From: Pseudomonas sp. GM50
GTDB taxonomy: Bacteria > Pseudomonadota > Gammaproteobacteria > Pseudomonadales > Pseudomonadaceae
DNA: 43,049 nucleotides
Direction: 5' to 3'
Assembly (NCBI RefSeq): GCF_000282375.1
Contig: NZ_AKJK01000074.1
Span: 1-43,049 of the forward strand
Shown: positions 1 through 9,035 of the stretch, in pieces
Position numbering within the stretch: the stretch's first letter is position 1
Layout of the letters: every line of letters starts with the position of its first letter
The notes under the pieces: model-generated
Databases searched by the model: none
Seen by the model: only the letters and a program-made list of their open reading frames with translations
Told to the model about the DNA's origin: nothing
Made by a program: the position numbers and the translations under genes

Positions 1-20
1 GGGGACTCCCTCGCCACAGG
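1..20. repeat. Partial REP/REPIN arm at window edge
   Basis: The first bases end in CCCTCGCCACAGG, the right-hand arm of the GTGGCGAGGGGG-type palindromic repeat that occurs complete at 27404-27527 and 36506-36608. Only the end of the element lies inside the window. Confidence 0.55.
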
Positions 21-56
21 TTTCACTGTCTGGCCCAGTCACCTCATACCAAACGA

Positions 57-1775
57 TCAATCCGCAAACTCGACCTCCCTTACCACCGCCCACTGCGCCA
101 CCAACCGCTGCGGCGTGCCACACGCCTTGCGCTTGAACACAAAATGACGGCATTTCTCGGCAAATTGTTTGCGGTTCTGCACCATGTCCAGTTGCATCTC
201 TTCCAGCTCGGCATTGCGACAGTGCTGCATCAGCTGAGTCTCGAGCTGGCTTTTGCGCTCACGCACCGCCTGATACGCCGGATCACTCAACGCACCATTG
301 GCCCGCTGCAACAACCACAGGCCAAACTCGTCGGGGCAGCGCGGACCGATTTCCTGGACCATGCCCAGTTGCAAGGCCTGAGTGGCGCTGACCGGCAGGC
401 AGTCTTCAGTGAGTTTTTCCGCCATTGCCCGGCCGACGGCGCGGGGCAGGCTGTAGGTCCAGTACTCGGAGCCGTACAGGCCCATGGTTTTGTAATGGGG
501 ATTGAGCACGATGTCGGACCGGGCGAAGACAATATCGGCCGCCAGCGCCAGCATCACGCCACCGGCTCCGGCATTGCCGGTCAGGCCGCTGACCACCAGT
601 TGCCGGGCGCTGAGCAATTCCTGACAGACATCATCGATCGCCTGAATATTGGCCCAGGCTTCCAGCCCCGGAACCGCTGCGGCCTGGATCACGTTGAGGT
701 GCACGCCGTTGGAGAAGCTGCCGCGCCCACCCTTGATCAGCAGCACCTGGGTGTCCCGGGACTTGGCCCAGCGCAGGGCCTCCACCAGTCGCTGGCACTG
801 TTCGGTGCTCATCGCGCCGTTATAAAACTCGAAGGTCAACTCGCCGACATGCCCCGACTCGCGGTAGCGGATCGGTTGATAGGGCTCGTTGTTGAAGGGT
901 TGGGAGGCGATCGACCAATCCAGGGTCGGGACCTGCGTCAGCTGTTCGGCGAGCACGTGCCGGGCCGGGCGTTTGAAGGTTTCTTCGCCGGGCCGGGGTT
1001 TGTGTCGCAACGAACCGATCCACAGGCTGTGATCGCCGGTCGCCACCAGCACCGCATCGTCATGCACCGCGAGAATTTCCCCCGGCGTGCCGCTGCGCGA
1101 ATCCAGGTGAGCGTCATACAGGTAATACTGACCGCCGGCCAGGCTCGCCAATACGCCGGGCTGGCCGTCGGCGGCGTCGATGCAGCGTTTGATGAAGTGT
1201 GAGCTGTCGTGCCAACTGAAGGAGCGGTCGGCTTGCTTCATGTTCGGCTGCAAGCGGCCAATCACATGGCGTTGGTTGTAATCCAAGGGCACAGGAACGA
1301 AACCGGCGATGAATTTTTCCACGACTTCGCGGATGCAAGTGATCGCCGCATCGCTGACGCCCCCGTTGTACAACTCGGATTTGCGCAGGCCCTGGGGCAA
1401 ATTGAATTCACAGGTGGCCCAGACCGGCCCCGCATCCATTTCCTCCACCGCTTGCAACGCGGTCACGCCCCAGCGGTCGAGTTCGCGGGTGATCGCCCAG
1501 TCCAGCGCACTGGCGCCACGGTCGCCGACGATGCCTGGGTGAATGATCACCACGGGACGCTGGCGGTTGCTCCACAACTGTTGCGGTACCCGATCCTTGA
1601 GGAACGGGCAGATCACCAGATCGGCGCCTGAGTGTTCGATCTGCTCGCACACCGCCTCTTCATCGGTGAACAGCACCACGCTGGGTGAGTGTCCGGCCTG
1701 ACGCAAATCCAGCCAGGCCCGTTGGGTCAGGCCGTTGAATGCTGATGCCAGCAGAATGATTTTCAATGACTGCAT
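57..1775 (-). CDS. HypX/HoxX-like hydrogenase maturation protein
   Basis: This 572-residue protein has the two-part HypX/HoxX architecture. The N-terminal half (about 1-270) is a formyl-tetrahydrofolate hydrolase/transferase-like domain with the HPGIVGDRG motif. The C-terminal half (about 295-540) is an enoyl-CoA hydratase/isomerase-like domain, with GRGSFSNGVHL and GNAGAGGVMLALAADIV forming the oxyanion-hole region. Known HypX proteins convert formyl-THF to CO for the active site of [NiFe] hydrogenase during aerobic maturation. The ATG at 1775 was chosen because it follows an AAGGAAGAG ribosome site and begins MQSLKIILLAS; a longer frame upstream to 1889 has no domain content. No hydrogenase or hyp gene is present in the window, so its role here is uncertain; it could act on another formyl substrate. 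The family call is firm, the function is not. Confidence 0.85.
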   Translation of the reverse strand: MQSLKIILLASAFNGLTQRAWLDLRQAGHSPSVVLFTDEEAVCEQIEHSGADLVICPFLKDRVPQQLWSNRQRPVVIIHPGIVGDRGASALDWAITRELDRWGVTALQAVEEMDAGPVWATCEFNLPQGLRKSELYNGGVSDAAITCIREVVEKFIAGFVPVPLDYNQRHVIGRLQPNMKQADRSFSWHDSSHFIKRCIDAADGQPGVLASLAGGQYYLYDAHLDSRSGTPGEILAVHDDAVLVATGDHSLWIGSLRHKPRPGEETFKRPARHVLAEQLTQVPTLDWSIASQPFNNEPYQPIRYRESGHVGELTFEFYNGAMSTEQCQRLVEALRWAKSRDTQVLLIKGGRGSFSNGVHLNVIQAAAVPGLEAWANIQAIDDVCQELLSARQLVVSGLTGNAGAGGVMLALAADIVFARSDIVLNPHYKTMGLYGSEYWTYSLPRAVGRAMAEKLTEDCLPVSATQALQLGMVQEIGPRCPDEFGLWLLQRANGALSDPAYQAVRERKSQLETQLMQHCRNAELEEMQLDMVQNRKQFAEKCRHFVFKRKACGTPQRLVAQWAVVREVEFAD

Positions 1776-1937
1776 GATTGACTCTTCCTTGAGAATAACG
1801 GGCCGCAGGCTCCCAATGAGCCGTCCGTGGCCTTCGATGGAAGCGCGATAGTAGTGATTGCGAGGGGATGAGCAACTGATCGAGATCAAGCTTGTGTCAG
1901 TGGGTGTTTCGGGACAGAAGGTTGAACAGCGATTTAA

Positions 1938-2028
1938 TGTGGGCGCGGGCTTGCTCGCGAAAGCGGACTGACAGTCAACATCACTGTTGAATGTTAGGCC
2001 GTCTTCGCGAGCAAGCCCGCTCCCACAT
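1938..2028. repeat. REPIN (inverted pair of REP arms)
   Basis: A GTGGGCGCGGGCTTGCTCGCGAA arm and its inverse TTCGCGAGCAAGCCCGCTCCCAC flank a short spacer. This is a typical Pseudomonas REP doublet between two genes read on the minus strand; it may form a long hairpin downstream of the amidohydrolase upstream region. Confidence 0.85.
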
Positions 2029-2057
2029 TGGATGGATGGTGTTTGGAAATATTTTGT

Positions 2058-4016
2058 TCAAAACGCAAAACACGAACAGCCAAATGCCCCCCAGAACCCT
2101 TGAAAGTCGCTGACCGGCGCTGACGACAACCGCGCCCGCTCATGACTGTGGGCATGCACCGCGCAAGCGCCCACGCATTGGTGTACTTGCGCGGTCAGCG
2201 GCGCCAGTGGTTTCCAGTGCCCCGGCACATTCACCACCGGCGACCATTCAGGCACTACCGGAATCGGTGGTGGCCCCAGCTTTTCGAACTCGGCGCTGCC
2301 GTAGACGATCTTGCCGTCGACAATGGTCAGCACCGACTCGATCCATTTGATGGCTTCGTCTTCGATGTGGAAGTAGTCCGCCGACAGCGCAATCAGGTCC
2401 GCCAGTTGCCCGACCTTGATCTGGCCTTTCTTGCCTTGTTCGGAAGAAAACCAGGCGCTGCCGTGGGTGAACAGTTCCAGCGCCGTATCGCGGCTCAAGC
2501 CTTGCGGGTACAACGCCAGCCCGCCGACGGTGCGGCCGCTGACCAGCCAGTACAGCGAGGTCCAGGGGTTGTAGCTGGACACGCGCGTGGCATCGGTGCC
2601 AGCGCCAACCGGCACACCCTCGGCCAACATGCGCGCGATCGGGGGTGTCGCTTCGGCCGCCTTGGCGCCGTAACGGTCGACAAAGTACTCGCCCTGGAAC
2701 GCCATGCGGTCCTGGATGGCGATGCCGCCACCGAGAGCTTTGACCCGCTCAATGTTCCGTGGGGTGATGGTTTCGGCGTGATCGAAGAACCACGGCAAAC
2801 CGTCGAATGGAATATCCCGGTTAACCTTCTCGAACACGTCGAGCATGCGGCTGATGGATTCGTTATAGGTGGCGTGCAGGCGGAAGGGCCAGCGCTGCTC
2901 CACCAGATGCCGCACCACCGGTTCCAGCTCTTGCTCCATGGTTTGCGGCAGGTCGGGGCGAGTCTCGAGGAAGTCTTCGAAATCCGCTGCCGAGAACACC
3001 AGCATTTCCCCGGCACCGTTGTGCCGCAGGAAGTCATCGCCCTGGCCGTAATGGGAGGTACTGGTCCAGTTTTTGAAATCGGTCAGCTCTTCCTTGGGTT
3101 TTTGGGTGAACAGGTTGTAGGCAATGCGCACCGTGAGCTGTTGGTCTTTGGCCAGTTGCTGGATGACTTGATAATCGTCCGGGTAATTCTGATAACCGCC
3201 GCCGGCATCGATGGCGCTGGTGACGCCCAACCGATTGAGTTCGCGCATGAACTGACGGGTCGAGTTGACTTGATACTCCAGTGGCAACTTCGGTCCCTTG
3301 GCCAGGGTCGAGTAGAGGATCATTGCGTTGGGGCGGGCGATCAGCATGCCGGTGGGGTCGCCATTGGCATCACGCTGGATCTCACCACCCGGCGGGTTCG
3401 GCGTGTCGCGGGTATAGCCGACCACTTTTAGGGCGGCACGGTTGAGCAGGGCGCGGTCGTAGAGGTGCAGGACGAACACCGGGGTGTCTGGCGCGGCCTT
3501 GTTCAGTTCTTCAATCGTCGGCAGACGTTTCTCGGCAAACTGGAATTCGTTCCAGCCACCGACTACCCGCACCCATTGCGGCGTCGGTGTGCGATCGGCC
3601 TGGTCCTTGAGCATGCGCAAGGCGTCGGCCAGGGACGGCACGCCTTCCCAGCGCAGCTCAAGGTTGTAGTTCAGACCGCCACGGATCAAGTGCAGGTGAG
3701 AGTCATTGAGACCGGGAATCACCGTGCGGCCATGCAGGTCGATGATCTGGCTGCCAGGGCCTTGCAGTGCCATGGCTTGGGCATCGCTGCCGACCACCAC
3801 GAAGCGTCCGTCCTTGATCGCGACGGCACTGGCCTGGGGTTTCTTGCGGTCGACGGTGTGCAGGCGTCCGTTGTACAGAATCAGATCGGCCGGGGCATCG
3901 GGCATGGTTTTACTCCCTGCGAATAGTGGGCTGACCCAGGCACCGACGGCGCCTGCCGAAAGGCCTTGCAGTACACGACGACGGTTGAATCCGTCGCGGT
4001 CGTCAGGTGGGGTCAT
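2058..4016 (-). CDS. Tat-exported amidohydrolase, YtcJ-like
   Basis: A 652-residue amidohydrolase of the YtcJ/AtzF-like metal-dependent family (Amidohydro_3). The first 35 residues carry a twin-arginine signal (NRRRVLQGLSAGAVGAW) that suggests folded export to the periplasm. The mature part shows the N-terminal beta-sandwich strand (ADLILYNGRLHTVD), then the metal-binding H-x-H in DSHLHL, HATYNES and FDHAE histidines, and the late GAGTDA motif carrying the catalytic aspartate. Family members hydrolyse amide, imide or related bonds; the substrate cannot be deduced. The ATG at 4016 follows a GGAGAG ribosome site and starts the Tat signal directly; an in-frame codon at 4079 gives no sensible extension. 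The last 40 residues include a His/Cys-rich tail (HQCVGACAVHAHSHE) beyond the usual family end. It is monocistronic, with a terminator region upstream at 4141-4202. Confidence 0.88.
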   Translation of the reverse strand: MTPPDDRDGFNRRRVLQGLSAGAVGAWVSPLFAGSKTMPDAPADLILYNGRLHTVDRKKPQASAVAIKDGRFVVVGSDAQAMALQGPGSQIIDLHGRTVIPGLNDSHLHLIRGGLNYNLELRWEGVPSLADALRMLKDQADRTPTPQWVRVVGGWNEFQFAEKRLPTIEELNKAAPDTPVFVLHLYDRALLNRAALKVVGYTRDTPNPPGGEIQRDANGDPTGMLIARPNAMILYSTLAKGPKLPLEYQVNSTRQFMRELNRLGVTSAIDAGGGYQNYPDDYQVIQQLAKDQQLTVRIAYNLFTQKPKEELTDFKNWTSTSHYGQGDDFLRHNGAGEMLVFSAADFEDFLETRPDLPQTMEQELEPVVRHLVEQRWPFRLHATYNESISRMLDVFEKVNRDIPFDGLPWFFDHAETITPRNIERVKALGGGIAIQDRMAFQGEYFVDRYGAKAAEATPPIARMLAEGVPVGAGTDATRVSSYNPWTSLYWLVSGRTVGGLALYPQGLSRDTALELFTHGSAWFSSEQGKKGQIKVGQLADLIALSADYFHIEDEAIKWIESVLTIVDGKIVYGSAEFEKLGPPPIPVVPEWSPVVNVPGHWKPLAPLTAQVHQCVGACAVHAHSHERARLSSAPVSDFQGFWGAFGCSCFAF

Positions 4017-4140
4017 GGCAGTGCTCTCCACAAAATTCTTCCAAAAGAAGTGAGGGCAAACAGCCGATGTCTGACGCATGCGGCCAGAAGGAATATAGTC
4101 GGCAAATCCACAGATAGCCGTTTTCCGAGGGCGAAAACGA

Positions 4141-4168
4141 CGAATCCCGCCACGAGGGGCGGGATTCG
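4141..4168. terminator. Bidirectional hairpin terminator
   Basis: An 11-bp perfect stem (CGAATCCCGCC / GGCGGGATTCG) with a 6-base loop. It is followed by TTT on the plus strand and TCGTTTT on the minus strand. It lies just after the SCP2 gene, which is read on the minus strand, and likely ends that transcript. Confidence 0.7.
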
Positions 4169-4183
4169 TTTGCAGCCAGACGT

Positions 4184-4202
4184 GCTCCCGAAAGACGGGA
4201 GC
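4184..4202. terminator. Short hairpin after SCP2 gene
   Basis: A GCTCCCG / CGGGAGC stem with an AAAGA loop sits immediately downstream of the minus-strand stop at 4210. It lacks a T-run of its own and probably works with the hairpin at 4141-4168. Confidence 0.4.
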
Positions 4203-4209
4203 GACGTGC

Positions 4210-4524
4210 TTAGGCCGGGAACAGCTCGGACAGTTTCATGGCCAGCATCATGTCGCCTTCAGCGCGCAGTTTGCCACCCATGAACGCTTGCATGCCGTCG
4301 GTCGAACCGTCGACGATGCCTTCCAGGGTTTCGCCGTCCATTACCAGAGTGACCTGGGCGTCCGGATTCTCGCCTTCTTGCAGTTCGCAGGTGCTGTCTT
4401 TGACGATCAGCGAGAAGTGCTTGGTGTCGTCGATGCGGAAACCGAATACCAGGTCCAGACCGGCAGCAGCGGCTGGGTTGAACTTGGCTTTCATTGCTTG
4501 TACGGCATCAGCTACGGAGGTCAT
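4210..4524 (-). CDS. SCP2 sterol-binding domain protein
   Basis: A 104-residue single-domain protein of the SCP2 (sterol carrier protein 2) family. The pattern of a short N-terminal helix, then FGFRIDDTKHFSLIVKD strands, DAQVTLVMDGETLEGIV, and the terminal GKLRAEGDMMLAMKLSELFP helix is characteristic. SCP2 domains bind acyl chains or other lipids in a hydrophobic tunnel; bacterial stand-alone copies lack an assigned reaction. Its ATG follows an AAGGA ribosome site (rc of 4529-4537). It lies 64 bp downstream of the histidine phosphatase gene on the same strand and is probably co-transcribed with it; two hairpins follow its stop. Confidence 0.92.
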   Translation of the reverse strand: MTSVADAVQAMKAKFNPAAAAGLDLVFGFRIDDTKHFSLIVKDSTCELQEGENPDAQVTLVMDGETLEGIVDGSTDGMQAFMGGKLRAEGDMMLAMKLSELFPA

Positions 4525-4588
4525 GGTTCGATCCTTTCTTGGGTAATAAGAGCTGGGTGATTACAGCCAGGGTCACAATAATCCGGAC

Positions 4589-5299
4589 TCAGCGAAACGT
4601 GATGAGTTCCGGGGCCTTCAGCAGTTGCAGGTGTGCATGACTGTTGAAGGAAGCCAGGGCCACCTCGCGACCACGAAACTTGAGCAGGTTGAGCGAGGTG
4701 TTGACGATTTGCCAGTTCAGTTCAAAGGCCTGCTTTGCGGGCATTTGCGTAATGAGGTGGAGCAGGGCAGTGATGGTGCCGCCGGAGGTGAACACGGCGA
4801 TTTTCTGGGTATTGTCGGCTTGTTCGAGCAATCGATGCAGACCGGCCTGCACGCGTTCGACGAAACCCAGCCAGCTCTCCAGGCCCGGTGTGTCGTAGGT
4901 GCCGGCGAGCCAGCGCTCGATGATCAAGGCAAAGATGCGTTGGAATTCAGCACGGTTTTGTGCGGCGTTGCGCAGGATATCCAGCGCGTGGGGCTCGTCC
5001 TCCAACATGGCCGGCAGCAGGGCACGGATCACCGCGTCGGCGTCGAATTCGTTGAAGGCAGAATCGATTTCCAGCACCGGCACCGGCATCCCGACGGCGG
5101 CGAACTGTTCCAGCGCGCTGTTGGCGGTATGTTGCTGGCGGCGCAGGTCGCCCGACAGGCAGCGATCGAAGCTGACACCGAGTTCGGCCAGGTGCTGGCC
5201 GAGGAGTTCTGCCTGGCGAATACCGGTCGGCGACAGGACGTCATAGTCGTCTGCACCAAAGGAGGCCTGGCCATGTCGAATCAAGTAGATGCTGCCCAC
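4589..5299 (-). CDS. Histidine phosphatase family protein
   Basis: A 236-residue histidine phosphatase (phosphoglycerate mutase-like) superfamily protein. The phosphate-accepting RHG motif is at residues 8-10 of VGSIYLIRHGQASFG, and a second catalytic region occurs near FTSGGTITALLH late in the chain, where the canonical histidine of GH/SHG motifs is replaced by a TSGG context. The GTG at 5299 is preferred because the family begins a few residues before the first strand; a TTG 63 bases further upstream gives a 257-residue alternative with no homologous content. The enzyme is cytosolic, with no signal peptide. The substrate is unknown. It leads the SCP2 gene in a likely two-gene operon and is divergent from sohB. 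Confidence 0.85.
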   Translation of the reverse strand: MGSIYLIRHGQASFGADDYDVLSPTGIRQAELLGQHLAELGVSFDRCLSGDLRRQQHTANSALEQFAAVGMPVPVLEIDSAFNEFDADAVIRALLPAMLEDEPHALDILRNAAQNRAEFQRIFALIIERWLAGTYDTPGLESWLGFVERVQAGLHRLLEQADNTQKIAVFTSGGTITALLHLITQMPAKQAFELNWQIVNTSLNLLKFRGREVALASFNSHAHLQLLKAPELITFR

Positions 5300-5501
5300 G
5301 TCCGCGTCATCCCGGTACGTTGAAGGTTTGGCGAGGTTATGAGGATGGCGGTGAGCTGTCAATGAAAAAACATACGCTTGTTTGAAATGCCCGTTACAGG
5401 CCTGTTGCCAAAGGTTTCATGACTGGTCGCCGGGCCAGCGCATGGGTATGCTGGAGATATCCCGCGCGTGTTTAATCCGCGCATTGATTGAAGGAGTCCC
5501 T

Positions 5502-6524
5502 GTGGAGCTTTTGTTCGAGTACGCCATTTTCCTGGCCAAGACCGTGACTCTGGTGATCGCCATTCTGGTGGTCCTGGCCAGTTTTGCGGCGTTGCGCAGC
5601 AAAGGTCGGCGTAAGCCGGCCGGCCAGCTGCAAGTCAGCAAACTCAATGATTTCTACAAAGGGCTGCGCGAACGCCTGGAGCAAACCTTGCTCGACAAGG
5701 ATCAGCTCAAGGCCTTGCGCAAGTCCCAGGCTAAAACCGAGAAAAAGCAAAAGAAGAAACCCGAGGCCAAACCACGGGTGTTCGTGCTGGATTTCGACGG
5801 TGACATCAAGGCGTCGGCCACTGAGAGCCTGCGCCACGAAATCACCGCGCTGTTGACCCTCGCCACGCCAAAGGATGAAGTGGTGCTGCGCCTGGAAAGC
5901 GGCGGCGGCATGGTCCACAGCTATGGCCTGGCGTCTTCGCAACTGGCGCGAATTCGTGACGCCGGCGTGCCATTGACCGTGTGCATCGACAAGGTCGCGG
6001 CCAGTGGCGGCTACATGATGGCGTGCATCGGCGAGAAGATTATCAGTGCGCCGTTCGCGATCCTCGGCTCGATCGGCGTGGTGGCGCAGTTGCCCAACGT
6101 CAATCGCCTGTTGAAAAAACACGACATCGACTTCGAAGTACTGACGGCCGGTGAGTACAAGCGCACCCTGACGGTATTCGGCGAAAACACCGAGAAAGGC
6201 CGGGAGAAATTCCAGGAAGACCTGGACATCACCCATCAGCTGTTCAAGAACTTCGTTTCCCGCTATCGCCCGCAACTGGCCATCGATGAAGTGGCCACGG
6301 GTGAAATCTGGCTGGGCGTCTCGGCCCTGGACAAGCAACTGGTGGATGAACTCAAGACCAGCGATGAATACCTTGCCGAACGAGCCAAGCAGTCCGAGCT
6401 CTATCACTTGCATTACGCCGAACGCAAAAGCCTGCAGGAGCGCATCGGTATCGCGGCCAGCGGTTCGGTTGATCGCGTGTTGCTGAACTGGTGGAGCCGG
6501 TTGACCCAGCAACGCTTCTGGTAA
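5502..6524 (+). CDS. sohB: Protease SohB, S49 peptidase
   Basis: A 340-residue inner-membrane peptidase of family S49 (signal peptide peptidase A/SohB type). An N-terminal membrane segment (about 8-30, FLAKTVTLVIAILVVLASFA) is followed by a Lys-rich linker (85-105) and the S49 domain. The predicted nucleophile is Ser168 in KVAASGGYMMA and the general base Lys220 in GEYKRTL, matching the Ser-Lys dyad of this family. The GTG at 5502 was chosen because AAGGAG lies 6 bases upstream and the length then equals that of known SohB; an ATG at 5382 would add 40 unrelated residues. In E. coli extra SohB compensates for loss of DegP; the natural substrates are unknown. A bidirectional terminator follows. 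Confidence 0.93.
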   Translation: MELLFEYAIFLAKTVTLVIAILVVLASFAALRSKGRRKPAGQLQVSKLNDFYKGLRERLEQTLLDKDQLKALRKSQAKTEKKQKKKPEAKPRVFVLDFDGDIKASATESLRHEITALLTLATPKDEVVLRLESGGGMVHSYGLASSQLARIRDAGVPLTVCIDKVAASGGYMMACIGEKIISAPFAILGSIGVVAQLPNVNRLLKKHDIDFEVLTAGEYKRTLTVFGENTEKGREKFQEDLDITHQLFKNFVSRYRPQLAIDEVATGEIWLGVSALDKQLVDELKTSDEYLAERAKQSELYHLHYAERKSLQERIGIAASGSVDRVLLNWWSRLTQQRFW

Positions 6525-6555
6525 ACATCTTCCGGCCATCGTTTACGCCGGACAC

Positions 6556-6595
6556 AAAAAAGCCCTGAAACGGATGTCCGATTCAGGGCTTTTTG
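6556..6595. terminator. Bidirectional rho-independent terminator
   Basis: AAAAAAGCCCTGAA and TTCAGGGCTTTTT form a strong stem with flanking A and T runs between the convergent sohB and DUF934 genes, so it can stop transcription from both sides. Confidence 0.92.
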
Positions 6596-6607
6596 TTGTA
6601 CGCGTAC

Positions 6608-7102
6608 TTAGCGGCGACGGAACAGCGGCAGCGGTTCGTCGGTAGCAGCCTGATAGGTCACCGAGAAGTCCTTGAGGCCTTCAAGGGCTTCGTACGGGTC
6701 TTTATCGGCGCGAATCGCAAACGCGTCAAAACCGCAGCGGTGCAGGTAGAACAACTGGTCGCGCAGTACATCGCCAATCGCCCGCAATTCGCCTTTGAAA
6801 GCGTAACGGTCACGCAGCAGGCGGGCGTTGGAGTAGTTGCGGCCGTCAGTGAAGGCCGGGAAGTTCAAGGCGATGACCTGGAAATTATCCACGTCTTCAC
6901 CGATTTCTTCGGCTTCTTCATCGGCATCCAGCCACACACCCAGGCCGCCATCGCGGGCCTTGAGCATACGGCTGTGTTCGCGCCACAGCTGCAACGGGAC
7001 GATCAGGTCGTCGCAGTTGCTGATCTCGTCGATGTTGAAATCTTTCGGCAGCAAGTGCCAGGTTTCGTCGACGACTTCGTTGTTCTTAATTATTCGCTGC
7101 AT
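6608..7102 (-). CDS. DUF934 domain protein, CysI partner
   Basis: A 164-residue protein of the DUF934 family (sometimes labelled oxidoreductase-like). It starts MQRIIKNNEVVDETW at the ATG at 7102, inside the end of cysI: the two reading frames overlap by 17 bases, which points to translational coupling. Conserved stretches include WLDADEEAEEIG, VIALNFPAFTDGRNYS and LRAIGDVLRDQLFYLHRCGFD. No cofactor motif is visible. In pseudomonads and related proteobacteria this gene regularly sits directly after the sulfite reductase gene, so a role in sulfite reduction, for example electron supply or assembly, is inferred but not shown. A terminator follows. Confidence 0.9.
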   Translation of the reverse strand: MQRIIKNNEVVDETWHLLPKDFNIDEISNCDDLIVPLQLWREHSRMLKARDGGLGVWLDADEEAEEIGEDVDNFQVIALNFPAFTDGRNYSNARLLRDRYAFKGELRAIGDVLRDQLFYLHRCGFDAFAIRADKDPYEALEGLKDFSVTYQAATDEPLPLFRRR

Positions 7103-8744
7103 AGACGCGCTCCTTGAAGAGGTCGATGCCGATACGCTGATAGGTGTCGATGAAGCGCTCGTCTTCGGTACGTTGTTCAATGTACACGTCGATCAGCTTC
7201 TCGATCACGTCAGGCATGGCTTCCTGTGCGAAAGACGGGCCGAGGATCTTGCCCAGGCTCGCATCGCGACTGGCGCTGCCACCCAGGGACACCTGGTAGA
7301 ACTCTTCGCCTTTCTTGTCCACCCCGAGAATGCCGATGTGGCCGACGTGGTGGTGACCACAGGCGTTCATGCAGCCAGAGATGTTCAGGTCCAGCTCGCC
7401 AATGTCGAACAGGTAGTCCAGGTCTTCGAAACGGCGCTGGATCGACTCGGCGATCGGGATCGACTTGGCGTTGGCCAGGGAGCAGAAATCGCCGCCCGGG
7501 CAGCAGATGATGTCGGTCAGCAAACCGATGTTCGGCGTGGCAAAACCTTGCTCGCGCAATTCGCCCCACAGGGCAAACAATTGGCTCTGCTCGACATCGG
7601 CCAGAATGATGTTCTGCTCGTGGGAGGTGCGCAGTTGGCCGAAGCTGTAACGGTCAGCGAGGTCGGCAACGGCATCGAGCTGCTTGTCGGTGATGTCGCC
7701 CGGCGCAACGCCAGTCGGCTTCAGGGACAGCGTCACGGCAACGTAACCCGGCTTCTTGTGCGCCAGGGTGTTGCGGGTGCGCCAGCGGGCGAAGCCTGGG
7801 TGCTGTTTGTCGAGCTCGGTCAGTTCGGCCGTCTGGTTGTCCAGTGCCTTGTAGTCCGGGTCAACGAAGTGTTTGGCCACGCGATGCACTTCGGCGTCGG
7901 TCAAGGTGGTCTGGCCACCGCGAAGGTGTTCCATTTCCGCGTCGACTTTCTGCGCGAACACTTCAGGCGTCAGGGCCTTGACCAGAATCTTGATCCGCGC
8001 CTTGTACTTGTTGTCGCGACGGCCGTAGCGGTTGTAGACCCGCAGGATGGCGTCGAGGTAGCTCAACAGGTCTTGCCATGGCAAGAACTCGTTGATGAAC
8101 GCGCCCACCACCGGTGTACGGCCCAGGCCGCCACCGACCAGCACACGGAAACCCAGTTCGCCCGCGGCGTTATGCACCGGCTCAAGGCCGATGTCATGGA
8201 CTTCAATGGCCGCACGGTCGGACGTCGAACCGTTGATGGCGATCTTGAATTTACGCGGCAGGTAGGCGAATTCCGGGTGGAACGTGGTCCACTGACGGAC
8301 GATTTCGCACCATGGCCGCGGGTCGATCAACTCGTCGGCCGCGACACCGGCGAACTGGTCGGTGGTGACGTTGCGCAGGCAGTTGCCGCTGGTCTGGATC
8401 GCATGCATCTGCACGGTCGCCAGTTCAGCCAGGATGTCCGGGATGTCTTCCAGGGCCGGCCAGTTGAACTGCACGTTCTGCCGGGTACTGATGTGGGCGT
8501 AGCCCTTGTCGTAGTCACGGGCAATTTTGGCCATCATTCGCGTCTGGCGCGAAGTCAGTTGGCCGTAAGGCACCGCGACACGCAACATCGGCGCGAAGCG
8601 CTGGATATAAAGGCCATTTTGCAGGCGCAGGGGGCGGAATTCTTCTTCGCTCAGCTCGCCTGCCAGATAGCGTCGGGTCTGATCACGGAACTGCTTGACG
8701 CGGTCCTCGATGATCCGCTGATCGTACTCGTCGTATACGTACAT
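7086..8744 (-). CDS. cysI: Nitrite/sulfite reductase hemoprotein CysI
   Basis: A 552-residue siroheme and [4Fe-4S] sulfite reductase subunit that reduces sulfite to sulfide in assimilatory sulfur metabolism. Two ferredoxin-like/NiR-SiR half-domain repeats are visible: RFAPMLRVAVPYGQLTSRQ in the first and YSFGQLRTSHEQNIILADV in the second. The cluster ligands are C-x5-C in CCPGGDFCSLA and C-x3-C in CMNACGHHHVGHIG. The ATG at 8744 (MYVYDEYDQRI) follows AGGAC; the frame extends to 8864 without domain content. It overlaps the DUF934 gene by 17 bases. No separate flavoprotein subunit (CysJ) is adjacent, as is usual for Pseudomonas, which suggests ferredoxin or NADPH-ferredoxin reductase as donor; that is inference. 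Confidence 0.93.
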   Translation of the reverse strand: MYVYDEYDQRIIEDRVKQFRDQTRRYLAGELSEEEFRPLRLQNGLYIQRFAPMLRVAVPYGQLTSRQTRMMAKIARDYDKGYAHISTRQNVQFNWPALEDIPDILAELATVQMHAIQTSGNCLRNVTTDQFAGVAADELIDPRPWCEIVRQWTTFHPEFAYLPRKFKIAINGSTSDRAAIEVHDIGLEPVHNAAGELGFRVLVGGGLGRTPVVGAFINEFLPWQDLLSYLDAILRVYNRYGRRDNKYKARIKILVKALTPEVFAQKVDAEMEHLRGGQTTLTDAEVHRVAKHFVDPDYKALDNQTAELTELDKQHPGFARWRTRNTLAHKKPGYVAVTLSLKPTGVAPGDITDKQLDAVADLADRYSFGQLRTSHEQNIILADVEQSQLFALWGELREQGFATPNIGLLTDIICCPGGDFCSLANAKSIPIAESIQRRFEDLDYLFDIGELDLNISGCMNACGHHHVGHIGILGVDKKGEEFYQVSLGGSASRDASLGKILGPSFAQEAMPDVIEKLIDVYIEQRTEDERFIDTYQRIGIDLFKERVYAANN

Positions 8745-9035
8745 ATAAGTCCTGTTCTCAGGCTTGGGCCGGTTGGATACAGCTGCGTTTTCGCAAGCTT
8801 TCATCCGATACAGCCTCGGCAATTCTGCGCGCACGGCCGCGCACTCCCAACGGAGCCGACGCAAGATACCAGTTTGCAGTTATGCGCAAAAGTGATGTTT
8901 GAGTATATGCAAAGAACCAAAACGACTAATGAAACTCATAGGTGCAAAACCCACATTTGTGGTGCGGGCAATCATCGTCTTAACTGTGCTCGAGTCTTTA
9001 TGCAATCACCGATAAAACCGACAAGAGGCGATGCA

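Noticed and set aside
144..1202. 352-codon plus-strand frame opposite the HypX gene
   Set aside because: Antisense shadow of a well-supported gene; no ribosome site or domain.
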